A stretch of 64,000 nt of DNA from an uncultured Microbacterium sp. (GCF_900078385.1 NZ_FLQR01000001.1:620001-684000), one strand, 5' to 3'. Shown: positions 16,614-26,219, counted from the stretch's first letter. Numbers and translations are program-made. Notes: generated by a model not told the origin, from the letters alone.

Positions 16614-17701
16614 TTCGAGGTCCCTGCGTCGTCGCCTGCCGGCGCGTCGTCCGCGCGCGGCTTGCTCGTCTTCTTCGGCTTCCAGACGCCCTTCGCGGGC
16701 GTGGCGGCCACCGGTGTGGGGCGGGTCCGCGGCGGGTTCGCACCCCGGACGCGCTGGGCGCCCTCGAGCCCGGTAAGCATGATCGAGGCCATCTGGGGGA
16801 GCGAGAGCCCCAGTTCGTCCATCGCGTGCTTGAGCCGCATCCGCAGTTCCCGTGCGACGTCGTCCTTCGCGTTGGAGCGCGTCTTGATGACGAGCCGGAT
16901 GACGAGCGCCTCGCCCGTGATCGCCTCCAGGCCCCACACCTCGGGCTCCTCGAGGATCCGGGTGCGCCACTTCGGGTCCTTCACGAGCGTCTTGGCCGCC
17001 GCGAGCATCGCCGTCTCGACCTCTTCGATGTCGGCGTGCGTGGGGACGGCGAGGTCGATGATGACGCGCGACCACCCCTGCGACATGTTGCCGATCCGGG
17101 TGATCTCGCCGTTGCGGACGTACCAGAGCGTCCCGTTGACGTCGCGGACGTGCGTGATCCGGACGCTGACGTACTCCACGATGCCGGTCGCCAGCCCGAG
17201 GTCGACGACGTCGCCGATGCCGACCTGGTCCTCCGCGACGATGAAGATGCCGTTGAGCACGTCCTTGACGATGTTCTGCGCGCCGAAGCCGAGCCCGGCG
17301 CCGACCGCCGCGGAGAGCAGGGCGAACGAGCCGAGCGCCGTGGGGGCGAGGTAGTTGATCACCAGCAGCGTGACGACGATCACGATCGTGACGTTGACGA
17401 TGTTCTGCAGGATCGACCCGAGGGTGCGGGTCCGCTGGACGAGTCGCATGGCGGCCAGCGGCGAACGGTCCAGCGCCTGCGTGTCGTCGACGTTCGCCTT
17501 GTTCTTCGCACCGGAGACGACCCGGTTCACGACGTGACGGATGACGAACTTCAGCACCCATGCGGTGAGGATGCCGCCGACGACGAGCGCCGCCACGATG
17601 AGCAGGCTGAAACCCGCGTCGCGGAGCCAGACCAGCAGCTGCTGCCAGAAATCGGGATCGGCGGCGGGTGTCGTGCCGGTGTCGGTGAGTAGCGTCGTCA
17701 T
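16610..17701 (-). CDS. mscS: Small-conductance mechanosensitive channel (MscS family)
   Basis: This 363-residue membrane channel has two to three N-terminal transmembrane helices (SLLIVAALVVGGILTAWVLKF and TIVIVVTLLVINYLAPT). The pore helix/TM3 region is LLSAAVGAGLGFGAQNIVKDVLNGIFIVAEDQ, followed by the beta domain (VGIGDVVDLGLATGIVEYVSVRITHVRD). The Lys/Pro/Ala-rich C-terminal tail is disordered. The start at 17701 is supported by GAGG just upstream; an upstream in-frame start would run into the hairpin at 17720. First gene of the leftward operon. Confidence 0.93.
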   Translation of the reverse strand: MTTLLTDTGTTPAADPDFWQQLLVWLRDAGFSLLIVAALVVGGILTAWVLKFVIRHVVNRVVSGAKNKANVDDTQALDRSPLAAMRLVQRTRTLGSILQNIVNVTIVIVVTLLVINYLAPTALGSFALLSAAVGAGLGFGAQNIVKDVLNGIFIVAEDQVGIGDVVDLGLATGIVEYVSVRITHVRDVNGTLWYVRNGEITRIGNMSQGWSRVIIDLAVPTHADIEEVETAMLAAAKTLVKDPKWRTRILEEPEVWGLEAITGEALVIRLVIKTRSNAKDDVARELRMRLKHAMDELGLSLPQMASIMLTGLEGAQRVRGANPPRTRPTPVAATPAKGVWKPKKTSKPRADDAPAGDDAGTSK

Positions 17702-17719
17702 CGCCTCGATCCTAACGAC

Positions 17720-17754
17720 GGATGCCTCGGCGCCGCCTGTGCGCCGAGGCATCC
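17720..17754 (-). terminator. Hairpin terminator after pepN
   Basis: Arms 17720-17733 and 17741-17754 form a perfect 14-bp stem with a 7-base loop, 17 bases after the pepN stop and 19 bases before the mscS start. It lacks a T tract. It contains the GGATGCC/GGCATCC pair. Confidence 0.65.
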
Positions 17755-17770
17755 CATCGTGTCGTGCCGC

Positions 17771-20314
17771 CTACTGCGCGTCGCGCTCCTGCACCGACAG
17801 CGCGCGCTCGACGCCGGCGAGGTTCTCCTGAACGAGACGGCGCAGCGCCGGGGCGGCGTCGCCGTTCGCATCGAGCCAGGCGCGGGTCGCCGTGCGGAGT
17901 TCGCGGTCGGCCAGCGGTGCGGGGTACAGCCCCGTGATGAGGTAGTTCGCGATCTGGTAGGTCCGGTCCTCCCAGATCGGCAGCAGCATCTCGAAGTAGT
18001 CGCCCACGAACGCGCGGAGCGCCTCGACCCCCGCCGGGTGCGTGAACCCGAGCGCCGCGGAGCGGACGACGGTGTTCGGCAGGTCGGCGGTGTCGATGAG
18101 CGACGACCAGGCGGCCCGCTTGGCCTCGACGGTCGGCAGCGCGGCCTTCGCCTGGGCGGCGAACTCGCCGCCCTTGGCGGTGTTGTCGGCCGCGAGGGCG
18201 GCGTCGATGTCGGCCGCCCCCACGAGGCCGCCTGCGGCGAGGGAGACCAGCAGCGCCCAGGAGAGGTCCGCGTCGATCTCGAGCCGGTCCAGACGGGTCC
18301 GGCCGTCGCGGAGCGCGCGCACCGTCTCCCACTGCGCCGGGGTGGCCGCTGCCGACGCGAACGCCGTGACGAACTGCAGCTGGCTGTCGCTTCCCGCTTC
18401 GGCCGCCTGTGCGAGAGTCCACAGGCCCTCGGCGACCTTCTCCCGCGTCGCCGCGCGCTTCTCCGGCGCGACGTAGGCGTTGGCGGCGAGCTGGAGCTGG
18501 GCGAGCGTGGTCCGGACCGTGGTCGACTCGGTCTCGGCGCCGATGTTGCGGAGCACGAGGTCGACGTAGTCGGAGGCGGAGGCCTCGGCGTCGCGGGTCT
18601 GGTCCCAGGCCGCGCCCCACACGAGCGAGCGGGCGAGCGGGTCGCTGATCTTGCCGAGGTGCTCGATCGCCGTCCGCAGCGACCGGTCGTCGAGGCGGAT
18701 CTTCGCGTAGGCGAGGTCCTCGTCGTTGAGCAGTACGAGGTCGGGGCGCGCGATGCCGGTGAGCTCGGCGACCTCGGTGAGGTCGCCGTCGACGTCGATC
18801 TCGACGCGGTGCGTGCGGACGAGATCGCCCTGCAGCGAGTAGAAGCCGACGCCCAGGCGGTGCGGGCGGATCGTGGCGTAGTCGGCCGGCGCCGTCTGGA
18901 CGATCGCGAAGCGCGTGATCACACCGGCGTCGTCGGTCTTGATCTCGGGCGAGAGGGTGTTTACGCCGGCCGTCTCGAGCCACTTCTTCGACCACGTGCT
19001 GAGGTCGCGGCCGCTCGTGGCCTCCAGCTCGGTCAGCAGGTCGGACAGCTCGGTGTTGCCCCACGCGTGCTTCTGGAAGTACTGCGCGACACCGCCGAAG
19101 AACGCCTCGATCCCGACCCACGCGGCGAGCTGCTTGAGGACGGAGCCGCCCTTCGCGTACGTGATGCCGTCGAAGTTGACCTGCACGTCCTCGAGGTCGT
19201 TGATGGTCGCGACGACCGGGTGCGTCGAGGGCAGCTGGTCCTGGCGGTACGCCCAGGTCTTCTCCATCGCGTTGAAGGTCGTCCACGCCTCGGTCCACTC
19301 GGTGGCCTCGGCGGTCGCGATCGTGGAGGCCCACTCGGCGAACGACTCGTTCAGCCACAGGTCGTTCCACCACTTCATGGTGACGAGATCGCCGAACCAC
19401 ATGTGCGCGAGCTCGTGCAGGATCGTGACGACGCGGCGCTCCTTCACGGCATCCGTCACCTTCGAGCGGAAGACGTAGGACTCCGTGAAGGTGACGGCGC
19501 CCGCGTTCTCCATGGCGCCCGCGTTGAACTCCGGAACGAAGAGCTGGTCGTACTTGGCGAACGGGTACGGGACCTGGAACTTCTCCTCGTAGTACGCGAA
19601 GCCCTGACGGGTCTTGTCGAAGATGTAGTCGGCGTCCAGGTGCTGCCAGAGGCTCTTCCGGCCGTAGACGCCGAGCGGGATGACCCGGCCGGAGGCACTC
19701 GTCAGTTCGGCGAAGGTCGCCTCGTACGGTCCTGCGACGAGCGCCGTGATGTAGGAGGAGATGCGCGGAGTGGGCTCGAACGACCACGTCGCGGCGCCGT
19801 CGTGAGCCGGGACGGGTTCGGGCGTGGGGGAGTTCGAGACGACCTTCCACGCGGCGGGCGCGGTGATCGTGAACTGGAAGGTCGCCTTGAGGTCGGGCTG
19901 CTCGAACACGGCGAACACACGCCGGGAATCGGGCACCTCGAACTGCGAGTACAGGTAGACCTCGTCGTCGACCGGGTCGACGAACCGGTGCAGGCCCTCG
20001 CCGGTGTTCGTGTAGAGGCAGTTTGCTTCGACGACGAGCTCGTTGTCGGCGGCGAGACCGTCCAGGGCGATGCGCGCGTCGGCGAACACCGCAGCGGGGT
20101 CGAGCGAGCGGCCGTTCAGCGTGATCGCGTGGACGGTGCCGGCGATCAGGTCGACGAACGTCGCGGCGCCCTCGGTGGCGGTGAAGCGGATGACGGAGCG
20201 GGACCGGAACACCTCCGGCCCGGTCGTCAGGTCGAGGCTCACCTCGTAGGAGGCGGTGTCGACGATCGCGCGGCGCTCCTGCGCCTCGATGCGGGTGAGA
20301 TTCTCTCCAGGCAC
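17771..20314 (-). CDS. pepN: Aminopeptidase N (M1 family)
   Basis: This roughly 847-residue zinc aminopeptidase removes N-terminal residues from peptides. It has the exopeptidase motif GAMENAG and the zinc site HELAHMWFGD followed by the downstream Glu in NLWLNESFAEW. An ERAP1-like helical C-terminal domain follows. The GTG at 20314 (VPGENLTRIEAQERR) is preferred because GGGAG lies at the right distance upstream; an in-frame TTG at 20329 would add five residues. The frame runs to 17771 without interruption. Confidence 0.95.
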   Translation of the reverse strand: MPGENLTRIEAQERRAIVDTASYEVSLDLTTGPEVFRSRSVIRFTATEGAATFVDLIAGTVHAITLNGRSLDPAAVFADARIALDGLAADNELVVEANCLYTNTGEGLHRFVDPVDDEVYLYSQFEVPDSRRVFAVFEQPDLKATFQFTITAPAAWKVVSNSPTPEPVPAHDGAATWSFEPTPRISSYITALVAGPYEATFAELTSASGRVIPLGVYGRKSLWQHLDADYIFDKTRQGFAYYEEKFQVPYPFAKYDQLFVPEFNAGAMENAGAVTFTESYVFRSKVTDAVKERRVVTILHELAHMWFGDLVTMKWWNDLWLNESFAEWASTIATAEATEWTEAWTTFNAMEKTWAYRQDQLPSTHPVVATINDLEDVQVNFDGITYAKGGSVLKQLAAWVGIEAFFGGVAQYFQKHAWGNTELSDLLTELEATSGRDLSTWSKKWLETAGVNTLSPEIKTDDAGVITRFAIVQTAPADYATIRPHRLGVGFYSLQGDLVRTHRVEIDVDGDLTEVAELTGIARPDLVLLNDEDLAYAKIRLDDRSLRTAIEHLGKISDPLARSLVWGAAWDQTRDAEASASDYVDLVLRNIGAETESTTVRTTLAQLQLAANAYVAPEKRAATREKVAEGLWTLAQAAEAGSDSQLQFVTAFASAAATPAQWETVRALRDGRTRLDRLEIDADLSWALLVSLAAGGLVGAADIDAALAADNTAKGGEFAAQAKAALPTVEAKRAAWSSLIDTADLPNTVVRSAALGFTHPAGVEALRAFVGDYFEMLLPIWEDRTYQIANYLITGLYPAPLADRELRTATRAWLDANGDAAPALRRLVQENLAGVERALSVQERDAQ

Positions 20315-20385
20315 GTGCGTGGCTCCCAAGGTCAGGGTGGATGCCGCGGTCGGGCGCTGCTGGCGCCCGCGGCAACCTCCCCAGC

Positions 20386-22062
20386 CTACGCGTCCGGCGA
20401 CTCGCGTCGCACGTGACTGCGGGCGTGCGCCACGGCGGGCGCCAGATCCGTGAACAGGTGCTTGTGGTGGCGCAGCGAACCGAGAACCCCGACCGTGCGG
20501 AACAGGTCGGCGTGTCGGGGCTGGACGCCCTTCAGCAGAACGGTCACGCCGCGACGCTCGAGCGCCTGCACGATGTCGCCGAGGATGCGGGCGCCGGTCG
20601 CATCCACCAGTTGGAGCTGGGACATGCGGAGGATGACGACGGACACGTCGCGGACGGCGCTGACCTCGTCGAAGACCCGGTCCGCGGCGGCGAAGAACAG
20701 CGGGCCGTCGAAGCGGATGACGGCGATGCGCTCATCGCCGGGTTGCGCGTCGCCCGGGAGGGCCTCGCGCTGCACGCTCGACGCGCGGGCGAGGCCCCGG
20801 ATCGCGAACACACCGGCGACCACGACGCCGATCACGACGGCGACGATGAGGTCGAACGACACCGTGATGACAGCGGTGAGCACGAACGCGACGGCGTCCG
20901 CGCGCGTCGACCGGAGGATGGTGCGCACGGTCCCGGCCTGCACCATGCGCGCGGCCGTCACCATGAGGACGCCGGCGAGCGCGGCGAGCGGGATCGCGCC
21001 GACGGGGCCCGCGGCGAGGAGGACGACGAGGAGGAGCACCACGGCGTGGAAGATGCCGCTGATGCGTGTGCGGCCTCCCGATCGGACGTTGACGGCCGTG
21101 CGGGCGATGGCGCCGGTGGCCGGAAGTCCGCCGAACAGGGACGCGCCGAGCGAGGCGAGACCCTGACCGACGAGTTCGCGGTCGGGGTTGTACGCGCCGG
21201 TGTCGGCCAGGGACGCCGCGACCCGGGCGGAGAGGAGCGATTCGACGGCGGCGAGGGCGGCGACGGTCACGGCGGGCGCGACGAGGCTCGGCAGGACCGC
21301 GGGATCGAGGTCGGGCAGCGCCGGCAGGGGGAGCGCACCGGGGAGCGCACCGATGCGGGCCAGCGGGCTCGGGAGGAGGATCGCGAGCGCCGTCACGATG
21401 CCGATGCCGATCAGCGAGCCCGGGACGGCGGCGTGGATGCGGGGGGCCAGGACCATGCACACGGCGACGATCGCGACGGCGGCCAGAGCCCAGAGGACGT
21501 AGCCCGCGTCTGCGCCGGCGAGTGACTGGACGGCGGCGACGACCGCGTTGGAACTGTGGTCCGTCGCCGCGACCCGGTGCCCGGACGTCAGGAGAGGCAC
21601 CTGCTGAAGGAGGATGATGACGGCGATGCCCAGGGTGAAGCCCTCGATGACAGGCCACGGGATCACGGAGACGGCGCGGCCGAGACCCAGGAGCCCCGCC
21701 ACCAGCACGAGCACTCCGGCGAGGAGGGCCACCGTCGCCACGGAGCCGACCCCGTGCGCGGCCACGATGGGCAGCAGCACGACGACCATGGCGCCCGTGG
21801 GCCCGGAGATCTGGACGTGCGACCCGCCGAAGACGGCCGCGATGACGCCCGCGACGATCGCGGTGATCAGCCCGGCATCGGCGCTCACCCCGGAGCTGAC
21901 GCCGAACCCGAGCGCGAGGGGGAGTGCGACGATGCCCACCGTGAGCCCCGCCAGCAGGTCGCGCCGCCAGGTGCGGCGGGCGGACGCGTAGTCCGCGCGC
22001 GACGGCAGCAGGCCGGCGAGGAAGTCGGCGGCACGGCGGGCGCGGGTGGGTGACGCGCTCAT
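20386..22062 (-). CDS. SulP-family anion transporter with STAS domain
   Basis: This 558-residue transporter has 10-12 hydrophobic segments (LTVGIVALPLALGFGVSSGV, then GGSHVQISGPTGAMVVVLLPIVA) and a C-terminal cytoplasmic STAS domain. The latter contains IAVIRFDGPLFFAAADRVFDEV and LVDATGARILGDIVQALERRG. SulP proteins carry sulfate, bicarbonate or other anions; the substrate here is unknown. It is co-transcribed after an ArsR regulator whose stop overlaps its start by four bases. Confidence 0.9.
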   Translation of the reverse strand: MSASPTRARRAADFLAGLLPSRADYASARRTWRRDLLAGLTVGIVALPLALGFGVSSGVSADAGLITAIVAGVIAAVFGGSHVQISGPTGAMVVVLLPIVAAHGVGSVATVALLAGVLVLVAGLLGLGRAVSVIPWPVIEGFTLGIAVIILLQQVPLLTSGHRVAATDHSSNAVVAAVQSLAGADAGYVLWALAAVAIVAVCMVLAPRIHAAVPGSLIGIGIVTALAILLPSPLARIGALPGALPLPALPDLDPAVLPSLVAPAVTVAALAAVESLLSARVAASLADTGAYNPDRELVGQGLASLGASLFGGLPATGAIARTAVNVRSGGRTRISGIFHAVVLLLVVLLAAGPVGAIPLAALAGVLMVTAARMVQAGTVRTILRSTRADAVAFVLTAVITVSFDLIVAVVIGVVVAGVFAIRGLARASSVQREALPGDAQPGDERIAVIRFDGPLFFAAADRVFDEVSAVRDVSVVILRMSQLQLVDATGARILGDIVQALERRGVTVLLKGVQPRHADLFRTVGVLGSLRHHKHLFTDLAPAVAHARSHVRRESPDA

Positions 22063-22445
22063 GGGCGCTCGGTCTCGCCGGTCTCCGTCGACGCGAGGGC
22101 GGGGAGCGTCGCGACGTCGCGGAGGAGATCGCCCTCGGCGGCGAGCACCTCGACGAGGAGTTCGCGCGCGACCGCGAGCAGACGCCCCACGGCGGGGTCC
22201 CCGAGCCGATAGAAGACGTGGCTGCCACGCCGCTCGGCGTCGACGAGGCGGTGCCGGCGGAGCACGGCGAGATGCTGCGACAGGTGCGACGCCTCGAGCC
22301 CGGTTTCGGTCTGCAGCTCGGCGACGCTGCGTTCGGGGGCGGTGGAGAGCAGTTCGAGGATCCGGATCCGGAACGGATGCGCGAGGCCCTTGAAGAGGTT
22401 GGCCTTCACCTCGTAGAGCGGACGCTGAGCGCGGGTGAATGGCAT
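22059..22445 (-). CDS. ArsR-family transcriptional regulator
   Basis: This 128-residue winged-helix repressor has HPFRIRILELLSTAPERSVAELQTETGLEASHLSQHLAVLRRHRLV as wHTH and VFYRLGDPAVGRLL as wing. The classic ELCVCDL-type Cys metal site is absent, so it may sense something other than As/Cd. It heads the arsR-sulP operon and probably controls it through the dyad over its own start codon. Confidence 0.9.
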   Translation of the reverse strand: MPFTRAQRPLYEVKANLFKGLAHPFRIRILELLSTAPERSVAELQTETGLEASHLSQHLAVLRRHRLVDAERRGSHVFYRLGDPAVGRLLAVARELLVEVLAAEGDLLRDVATLPALASTETGETERP

Positions 22446-22459
22446 GATGGAATCATCAT
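22444..22459. promoter_or_regulatory. ArsR-type operator dyad
   Basis: A perfect inverted repeat ATGATG-GAAT-CATCAT spans 22444-22459 and overlaps the arsR start codon (22443-22445). The arrangement fits autorepression of arsR-sulP. It also lies 42 bases before a TAGGAT -10-like box for rpiB, so rpiB could be affected too. Confidence 0.6.
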
Positions 22460-22513
22460 ATCGGGAGAGGGCGAGCGATCCGACCGCTCCGAGCCATCCC
22501 TAGGATGGGTGCC

Positions 22514-23050
22514 ATGCGCATCCACATCGCGACCGACCACGCCGGCCTCGAATTCTCCACCCAGCTCCAGCACCACCTCGCGGCGCACGGGCACGATGTC
22601 GTCGACCACGGACCGCTGGACTATGACGCGCAGGACGATTACCCGGCCTTCTGCATCCGAGCGGCTCAGGCGGTCGCGCGTGATCAGGCCGCCGGCATCG
22701 AGACCCTCGGCGTCGTGTTCGGCGGGTCGGGCAACGGCGAGCAGATCGCCGCGAACAAGGTCAACGGCATCCGCGCCGCCCTCGTCTGGAACCTGGCCAC
22801 CGCAGAGCTCTCCCGCGAGCACAACGACGCGAACGTCATCTCGATCGGTGCCCGCCAGCACACGTTCGCCGAGGCCGCATCCTTCATCGACCGCTTCATC
22901 GCGACGCCGTTCACCGGCGAGGAGCGGCACGCGCGGCGCATCGCGCAGCTCGCCGCGTACGAGACCGACGGCTCGCTCGCGCCCGATCCGCGCGCGCACA
23001 TTCCGCGCGGCGGCGAATCGGTCGACGCCATGGATCCGGAAGCGGGCTGA
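22514..23050 (+). CDS. rpiB: Ribose-5-phosphate isomerase B
   Basis: This 178-residue sugar isomerase interconverts ribose-5-P and ribulose-5-P. Visible are IHIATDHAGLEFS at the N-terminus, the phosphate/enediol loop VVFGGSGNGEQIAANKVNGIRAAL near residue 69, and HNDANVISIGARQ. Length suits actinobacterial RpiB. An ATG three codons upstream (22505) overlaps the TAGGAT promoter-like hexamer, so 22514 is preferred. It is coupled to the Nei-type glycosylase gene by a one-base overlap. Confidence 0.95.
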   Translation: MRIHIATDHAGLEFSTQLQHHLAAHGHDVVDHGPLDYDAQDDYPAFCIRAAQAVARDQAAGIETLGVVFGGSGNGEQIAANKVNGIRAALVWNLATAELSREHNDANVISIGARQHTFAEAASFIDRFIATPFTGEERHARRIAQLAAYETDGSLAPDPRAHIPRGGESVDAMDPEAG

Positions 23051-24045
23051 TGCCCGAGGGCCACTCCGTCCACCGCATCGCCCGCCAGTTCGACCGCAAC
23101 ATCGTGGGGCGAGCCGTGTCGGCCAGCAGCCCGCAGGGCCGCTTCGTCGAGGGTGCCGCGGTCATCGACGGCCGCGAGGCGACGGCCGTGCGCGCGGTCG
23201 GGAAGCAGATGTTCCTCGCTTTCGACGAGGAGCTGTGGCTGCGCGTTCACCTCGGCATGTACGGCGCGTGGGACTTCGCGGGCGAGATCCTCGTCGACCC
23301 GACGATCGCGTCGGCGAACGGCCGGATGGGGCAGACCAACCAGCGGGGGACCGACCTCGCCCCGATCCTGGACGGCGCGGGGGAGAACTCGCTCAGCTCG
23401 ATCGGGGCCCCACGCCGGACGCGCGTGCACGTGCGCATGAGCGAGCAGACGCGGGGTCTCGGCGACGACGGCGACGAGTGGCCGCCGCCGGTCGTGGGGC
23501 AGGTGCGGCTCCGGCTGCTCACCGACACGACGTGCGCCGACCTGCGCGGCCCCACCGCCTGCGCTCTGCAGAGCCCCGACGAGGTGGCCGCCACCATCGC
23601 GAAGCTCGGGCCCGACCCGCTGGTCGACGATCTCGCGGAGGGCGAGGAGCGGTTCACCGCCGTCGTGCGCCGCAAACCCACCTCCATCGCACTCCTCCTC
23701 ATGGACCAGAGCGTCGTCAGCGGGATCGGCAACGTCTACCGCGCCGAGCTGCTCTTCCGCGCGCGCCTGAACCCGCACACGCCGGGGCGGGACGTGCCGG
23801 AGGAGACGGTGCGAGGGCTGTGGCGCGACTGGGCCCGGCTCCTCGCGATCGGCGTCGAGACCGGTCAGATGATGACGATGGACGACCTGGACCCGGCGGC
23901 CTACCGGCGCGCCATGGCGAGCCGCGACGACCGACACTGGGTATACCGTCGTGCCGGCCTGCCCTGCCGCGTGTGCGGGACGGCCATCGTCCTCGAGGAG
24001 CTGGCCACCCGCAAGCTGTACTGGTGCCCGCGGTGCCAGGCCTGA
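23050..24045 (+). CDS. Formamidopyrimidine-DNA glycosylase family protein (Nei-like)
   Basis: This 331-residue base-excision glycosylase/AP lyase begins MPEGHSVHR, retaining the catalytic Pro-Glu after Met removal. It has a central H2TH region (LLMDQSVVSGIGNVYRAELLFRARLNPHTPG). The C-terminal zinc finger CRVC...CPRC completes the Fpg/Nei fold. The His-Ser after MPEG favours the actinobacterial Nei2 type over Fpg. It follows rpiB with TGATG overlap. Confidence 0.9.
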   Translation: MPEGHSVHRIARQFDRNIVGRAVSASSPQGRFVEGAAVIDGREATAVRAVGKQMFLAFDEELWLRVHLGMYGAWDFAGEILVDPTIASANGRMGQTNQRGTDLAPILDGAGENSLSSIGAPRRTRVHVRMSEQTRGLGDDGDEWPPPVVGQVRLRLLTDTTCADLRGPTACALQSPDEVAATIAKLGPDPLVDDLAEGEERFTAVVRRKPTSIALLLMDQSVVSGIGNVYRAELLFRARLNPHTPGRDVPEETVRGLWRDWARLLAIGVETGQMMTMDDLDPAAYRRAMASRDDRHWVYRRAGLPCRVCGTAIVLEELATRKLYWCPRCQA

Positions 24046-24064
24046 CCGTGAGCGTGAGGATGCC

Positions 24065-24715
24065 GTGAGACAGAACCCGAGCTTCGCGATGACCGACATC
24101 GGCGAGCTGCGCCGCGTGATCGAGCAGAACCCGTGGATGACGCTCGTCAGCGACACCCCCGACGGCCTCGTCGCCTCGCACTACGCCGTCCTGCTGGACG
24201 AGGACCACGACGACCTCACGATCGTGGGCCACGTCGGGAAGCCCGATGACGCGGTGCACGGGCTCGGGGAGCGGGAGCTGCTCGTCGTCGTGCAGGGTCC
24301 GCACGGGTACATCTCACCGGGCTGGTATCCCGCCGGACCGAACGTGCCGACCTGGAACTTCGTCTCGGTGCACCTCTCCGGCGTCCCGGAGATCCTCAGC
24401 GCCGAGGAGAACCTGCGCGTCCTCGAGCGCCTCGTCGCGTGCTTCGAGACCGCGCTGCCCGGCCCGCGGCTGCTGTGGGAGCCGCCGAACGACCCCGACT
24501 ACGTCCATCGCCTGGAGCGCGGCACCGTCGGGTTCCGGCTCACCCCGACGAAGGTCGTCGCCAAGCGCAAGCTCAGCCAGAATCGGCCGGGCGAGACGGT
24601 CGACACGATCATCGCGGAGCTTGAAGCGGGGTCGAGTCCCTACGCCGACCCGCGGCTCCCTGCCGAGATGCGCCGTGCCCGCGACGCCATGCGCCGTGCA
24701 GGAGAGGCCCGATGA
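24065..24715 (+). CDS. FMN-binding negative transcriptional regulator (PaiB-like)
   Basis: This 216-residue protein of the PaiB family has a split-barrel flavin-binding fold. It contains PWMTLVSDTPDGLVASHYAVLLDED, IVGHVGKPDD, HGYISPGWYPAGPNVPTWNFVSVHLSG and the C-terminal PTKVVAKRKLSQNRP typical of the family. The regulator label is historical and DNA binding is unproven. The GTG at 24065 has AGGA upstream. It overlaps the next gene by four bases. Confidence 0.88.
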   Translation: MRQNPSFAMTDIGELRRVIEQNPWMTLVSDTPDGLVASHYAVLLDEDHDDLTIVGHVGKPDDAVHGLGERELLVVVQGPHGYISPGWYPAGPNVPTWNFVSVHLSGVPEILSAEENLRVLERLVACFETALPGPRLLWEPPNDPDYVHRLERGTVGFRLTPTKVVAKRKLSQNRPGETVDTIIAELEAGSSPYADPRLPAEMRRARDAMRRAGEAR

Positions 24716-26211
24716 CGCCGGAGCGCGGCGACCGCGTCGACATCATCACGGATGCCCGGCTCACCGGCGCCGACCGGCTCGATCCGTTCGGGAGCGACCC
24801 CGTCGACGTGCACCTCCGCGGCGGTCGCATCATCGACATCGCCCCCGCCCGCGCCCTGCCCCGCACCGGACGGACCCTGGATGCCGGTGGCGGCTACCTG
24901 CTGCCGGGGCTCTGGGACCACCACGTGCACACGGTGCAGTGGGCGCTGGCGGCGCAGCGTCACGATCTCGGCGCGGCGCGGTCGGCGCGCGAGGCCGCGA
25001 CCCTCATGGCATCCGCGCCGGTCCTGGACGACTGCCGGCGCATCGGCGGCGGCTTCCGCGACGCGCTGTGGCCGGATGCCATGGACCTGGCGACCCTCGA
25101 CGCCGCGACCGGCGGCATCCCGACGTATCTCATCAACGCCGACGTGCACAGCGTGTGGCTGAACACGGCGGCCCTGAAGCGCGAGGGGTTCCCGCTCGAG
25201 GGGACCGGCGTCCTGCGCGAGGAGCCCGCCTTCGAGGTCTCGCGGCGCCTCAACGCCGCCGATCCGCTCGTGGGCGATCGGCTCGTCGCCGCATCGCTGC
25301 AGGCGGCCGCCGCCCGCGGTGTCGTCGGGATCGTCGATTTCGACATGGCGTGGAACGCCGAGGCGTGGGCGCGGCGCCTGGACAGCGGATTCGACACGGT
25401 GCGCGTGTCGTTCGGGGTCTACCCGGCGCTGCTGCACCGCGCCATCGCGGAGGGCCTCGCAACAGGCGATGCGCTGGATCCGGCGGGACTCGTGCGGGTG
25501 GGACCGCTCAAGGTCATCACCGACGGCTCGCTCGGCACGCGAACGGCGGCCTGCTCGCACTCGTACCCCGGAGACCCGCACAACCACGGGATGCTGACGG
25601 TGCCGCCGGAGGAGCTCCGGGAGCTGCTCACGGCCGCCACGGCGGCGGGGATGGCCTCCGCCGTGCACGCGATCGGCGACCTCGCCAACACGTATGCCCT
25701 CGACGCGTTCGCCGCCACCGGTGCGCACGGCACGATCGAGCACGCCCAGCTCGTGGCCCACGCCGACATCGCCCGCTTCGCCCGGCTGGGCGTCGCGGCG
25801 AGCGTCCAGCCCGAGCACGCCGTCGACGACCGTGACATGACCGATTCGATCTGGGCGGGTCAGACGGCGGTGCCGTATCCGCTCCGGGCGCTCGCTGACG
25901 CGGGTGCGAATCTCCTGTTCGGATCCGACGCCCCGGTGTCACCGCTCGACCCGTGGGCCGCGATGGCGGCTGCCGTCTGGCGCACGCGCGATGGGCGACC
26001 GGCGTGGCGACCCGAGCAGGCGCTCGATGCCGCGACGGCACTGGCCGCGTCGACGGACGGCGGCTCCGAGGCGGGCAGCGCGCTCGCCCCCGGGAGCATC
26101 GCCGACCTCGTCGTCGCCGACCGCGACCCCCTCGCGGCGGACGAGCGCGGGCTCCGCTCGACCACGGTCTCCGCGACCATGATCGAAGGACGCCTCACGC
26201 ACGTCCTCTGA
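24712..26211 (+). CDS. Amidohydrolase (YtcJ-like)
   Basis: This 499-residue metal-dependent hydrolase has the first metal-binding HxH in GLWDHHVHTVQWAL near residue 67. A central HAIGDLANTYALDAF and LLFGSDAPVSPLDPWAAMAAAVWRT near residue 403 supply further metal ligands. Overall it matches the YtcJ/exoenzyme-regulatory amidohydrolase family. Substrate unknown. Its ATG overlaps the stop of the PaiB-like gene, so the two are co-translated. Confidence 0.88.
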   Translation: MTPERGDRVDIITDARLTGADRLDPFGSDPVDVHLRGGRIIDIAPARALPRTGRTLDAGGGYLLPGLWDHHVHTVQWALAAQRHDLGAARSAREAATLMASAPVLDDCRRIGGGFRDALWPDAMDLATLDAATGGIPTYLINADVHSVWLNTAALKREGFPLEGTGVLREEPAFEVSRRLNAADPLVGDRLVAASLQAAAARGVVGIVDFDMAWNAEAWARRLDSGFDTVRVSFGVYPALLHRAIAEGLATGDALDPAGLVRVGPLKVITDGSLGTRTAACSHSYPGDPHNHGMLTVPPEELRELLTAATAAGMASAVHAIGDLANTYALDAFAATGAHGTIEHAQLVAHADIARFARLGVAASVQPEHAVDDRDMTDSIWAGQTAVPYPLRALADAGANLLFGSDAPVSPLDPWAAMAAAVWRTRDGRPAWRPEQALDAATALAASTDGGSEAGSALAPGSIADLVVADRDPLAADERGLRSTTVSATMIEGRLTHVL

Positions 26212-26219
26212 CGGCTGCG

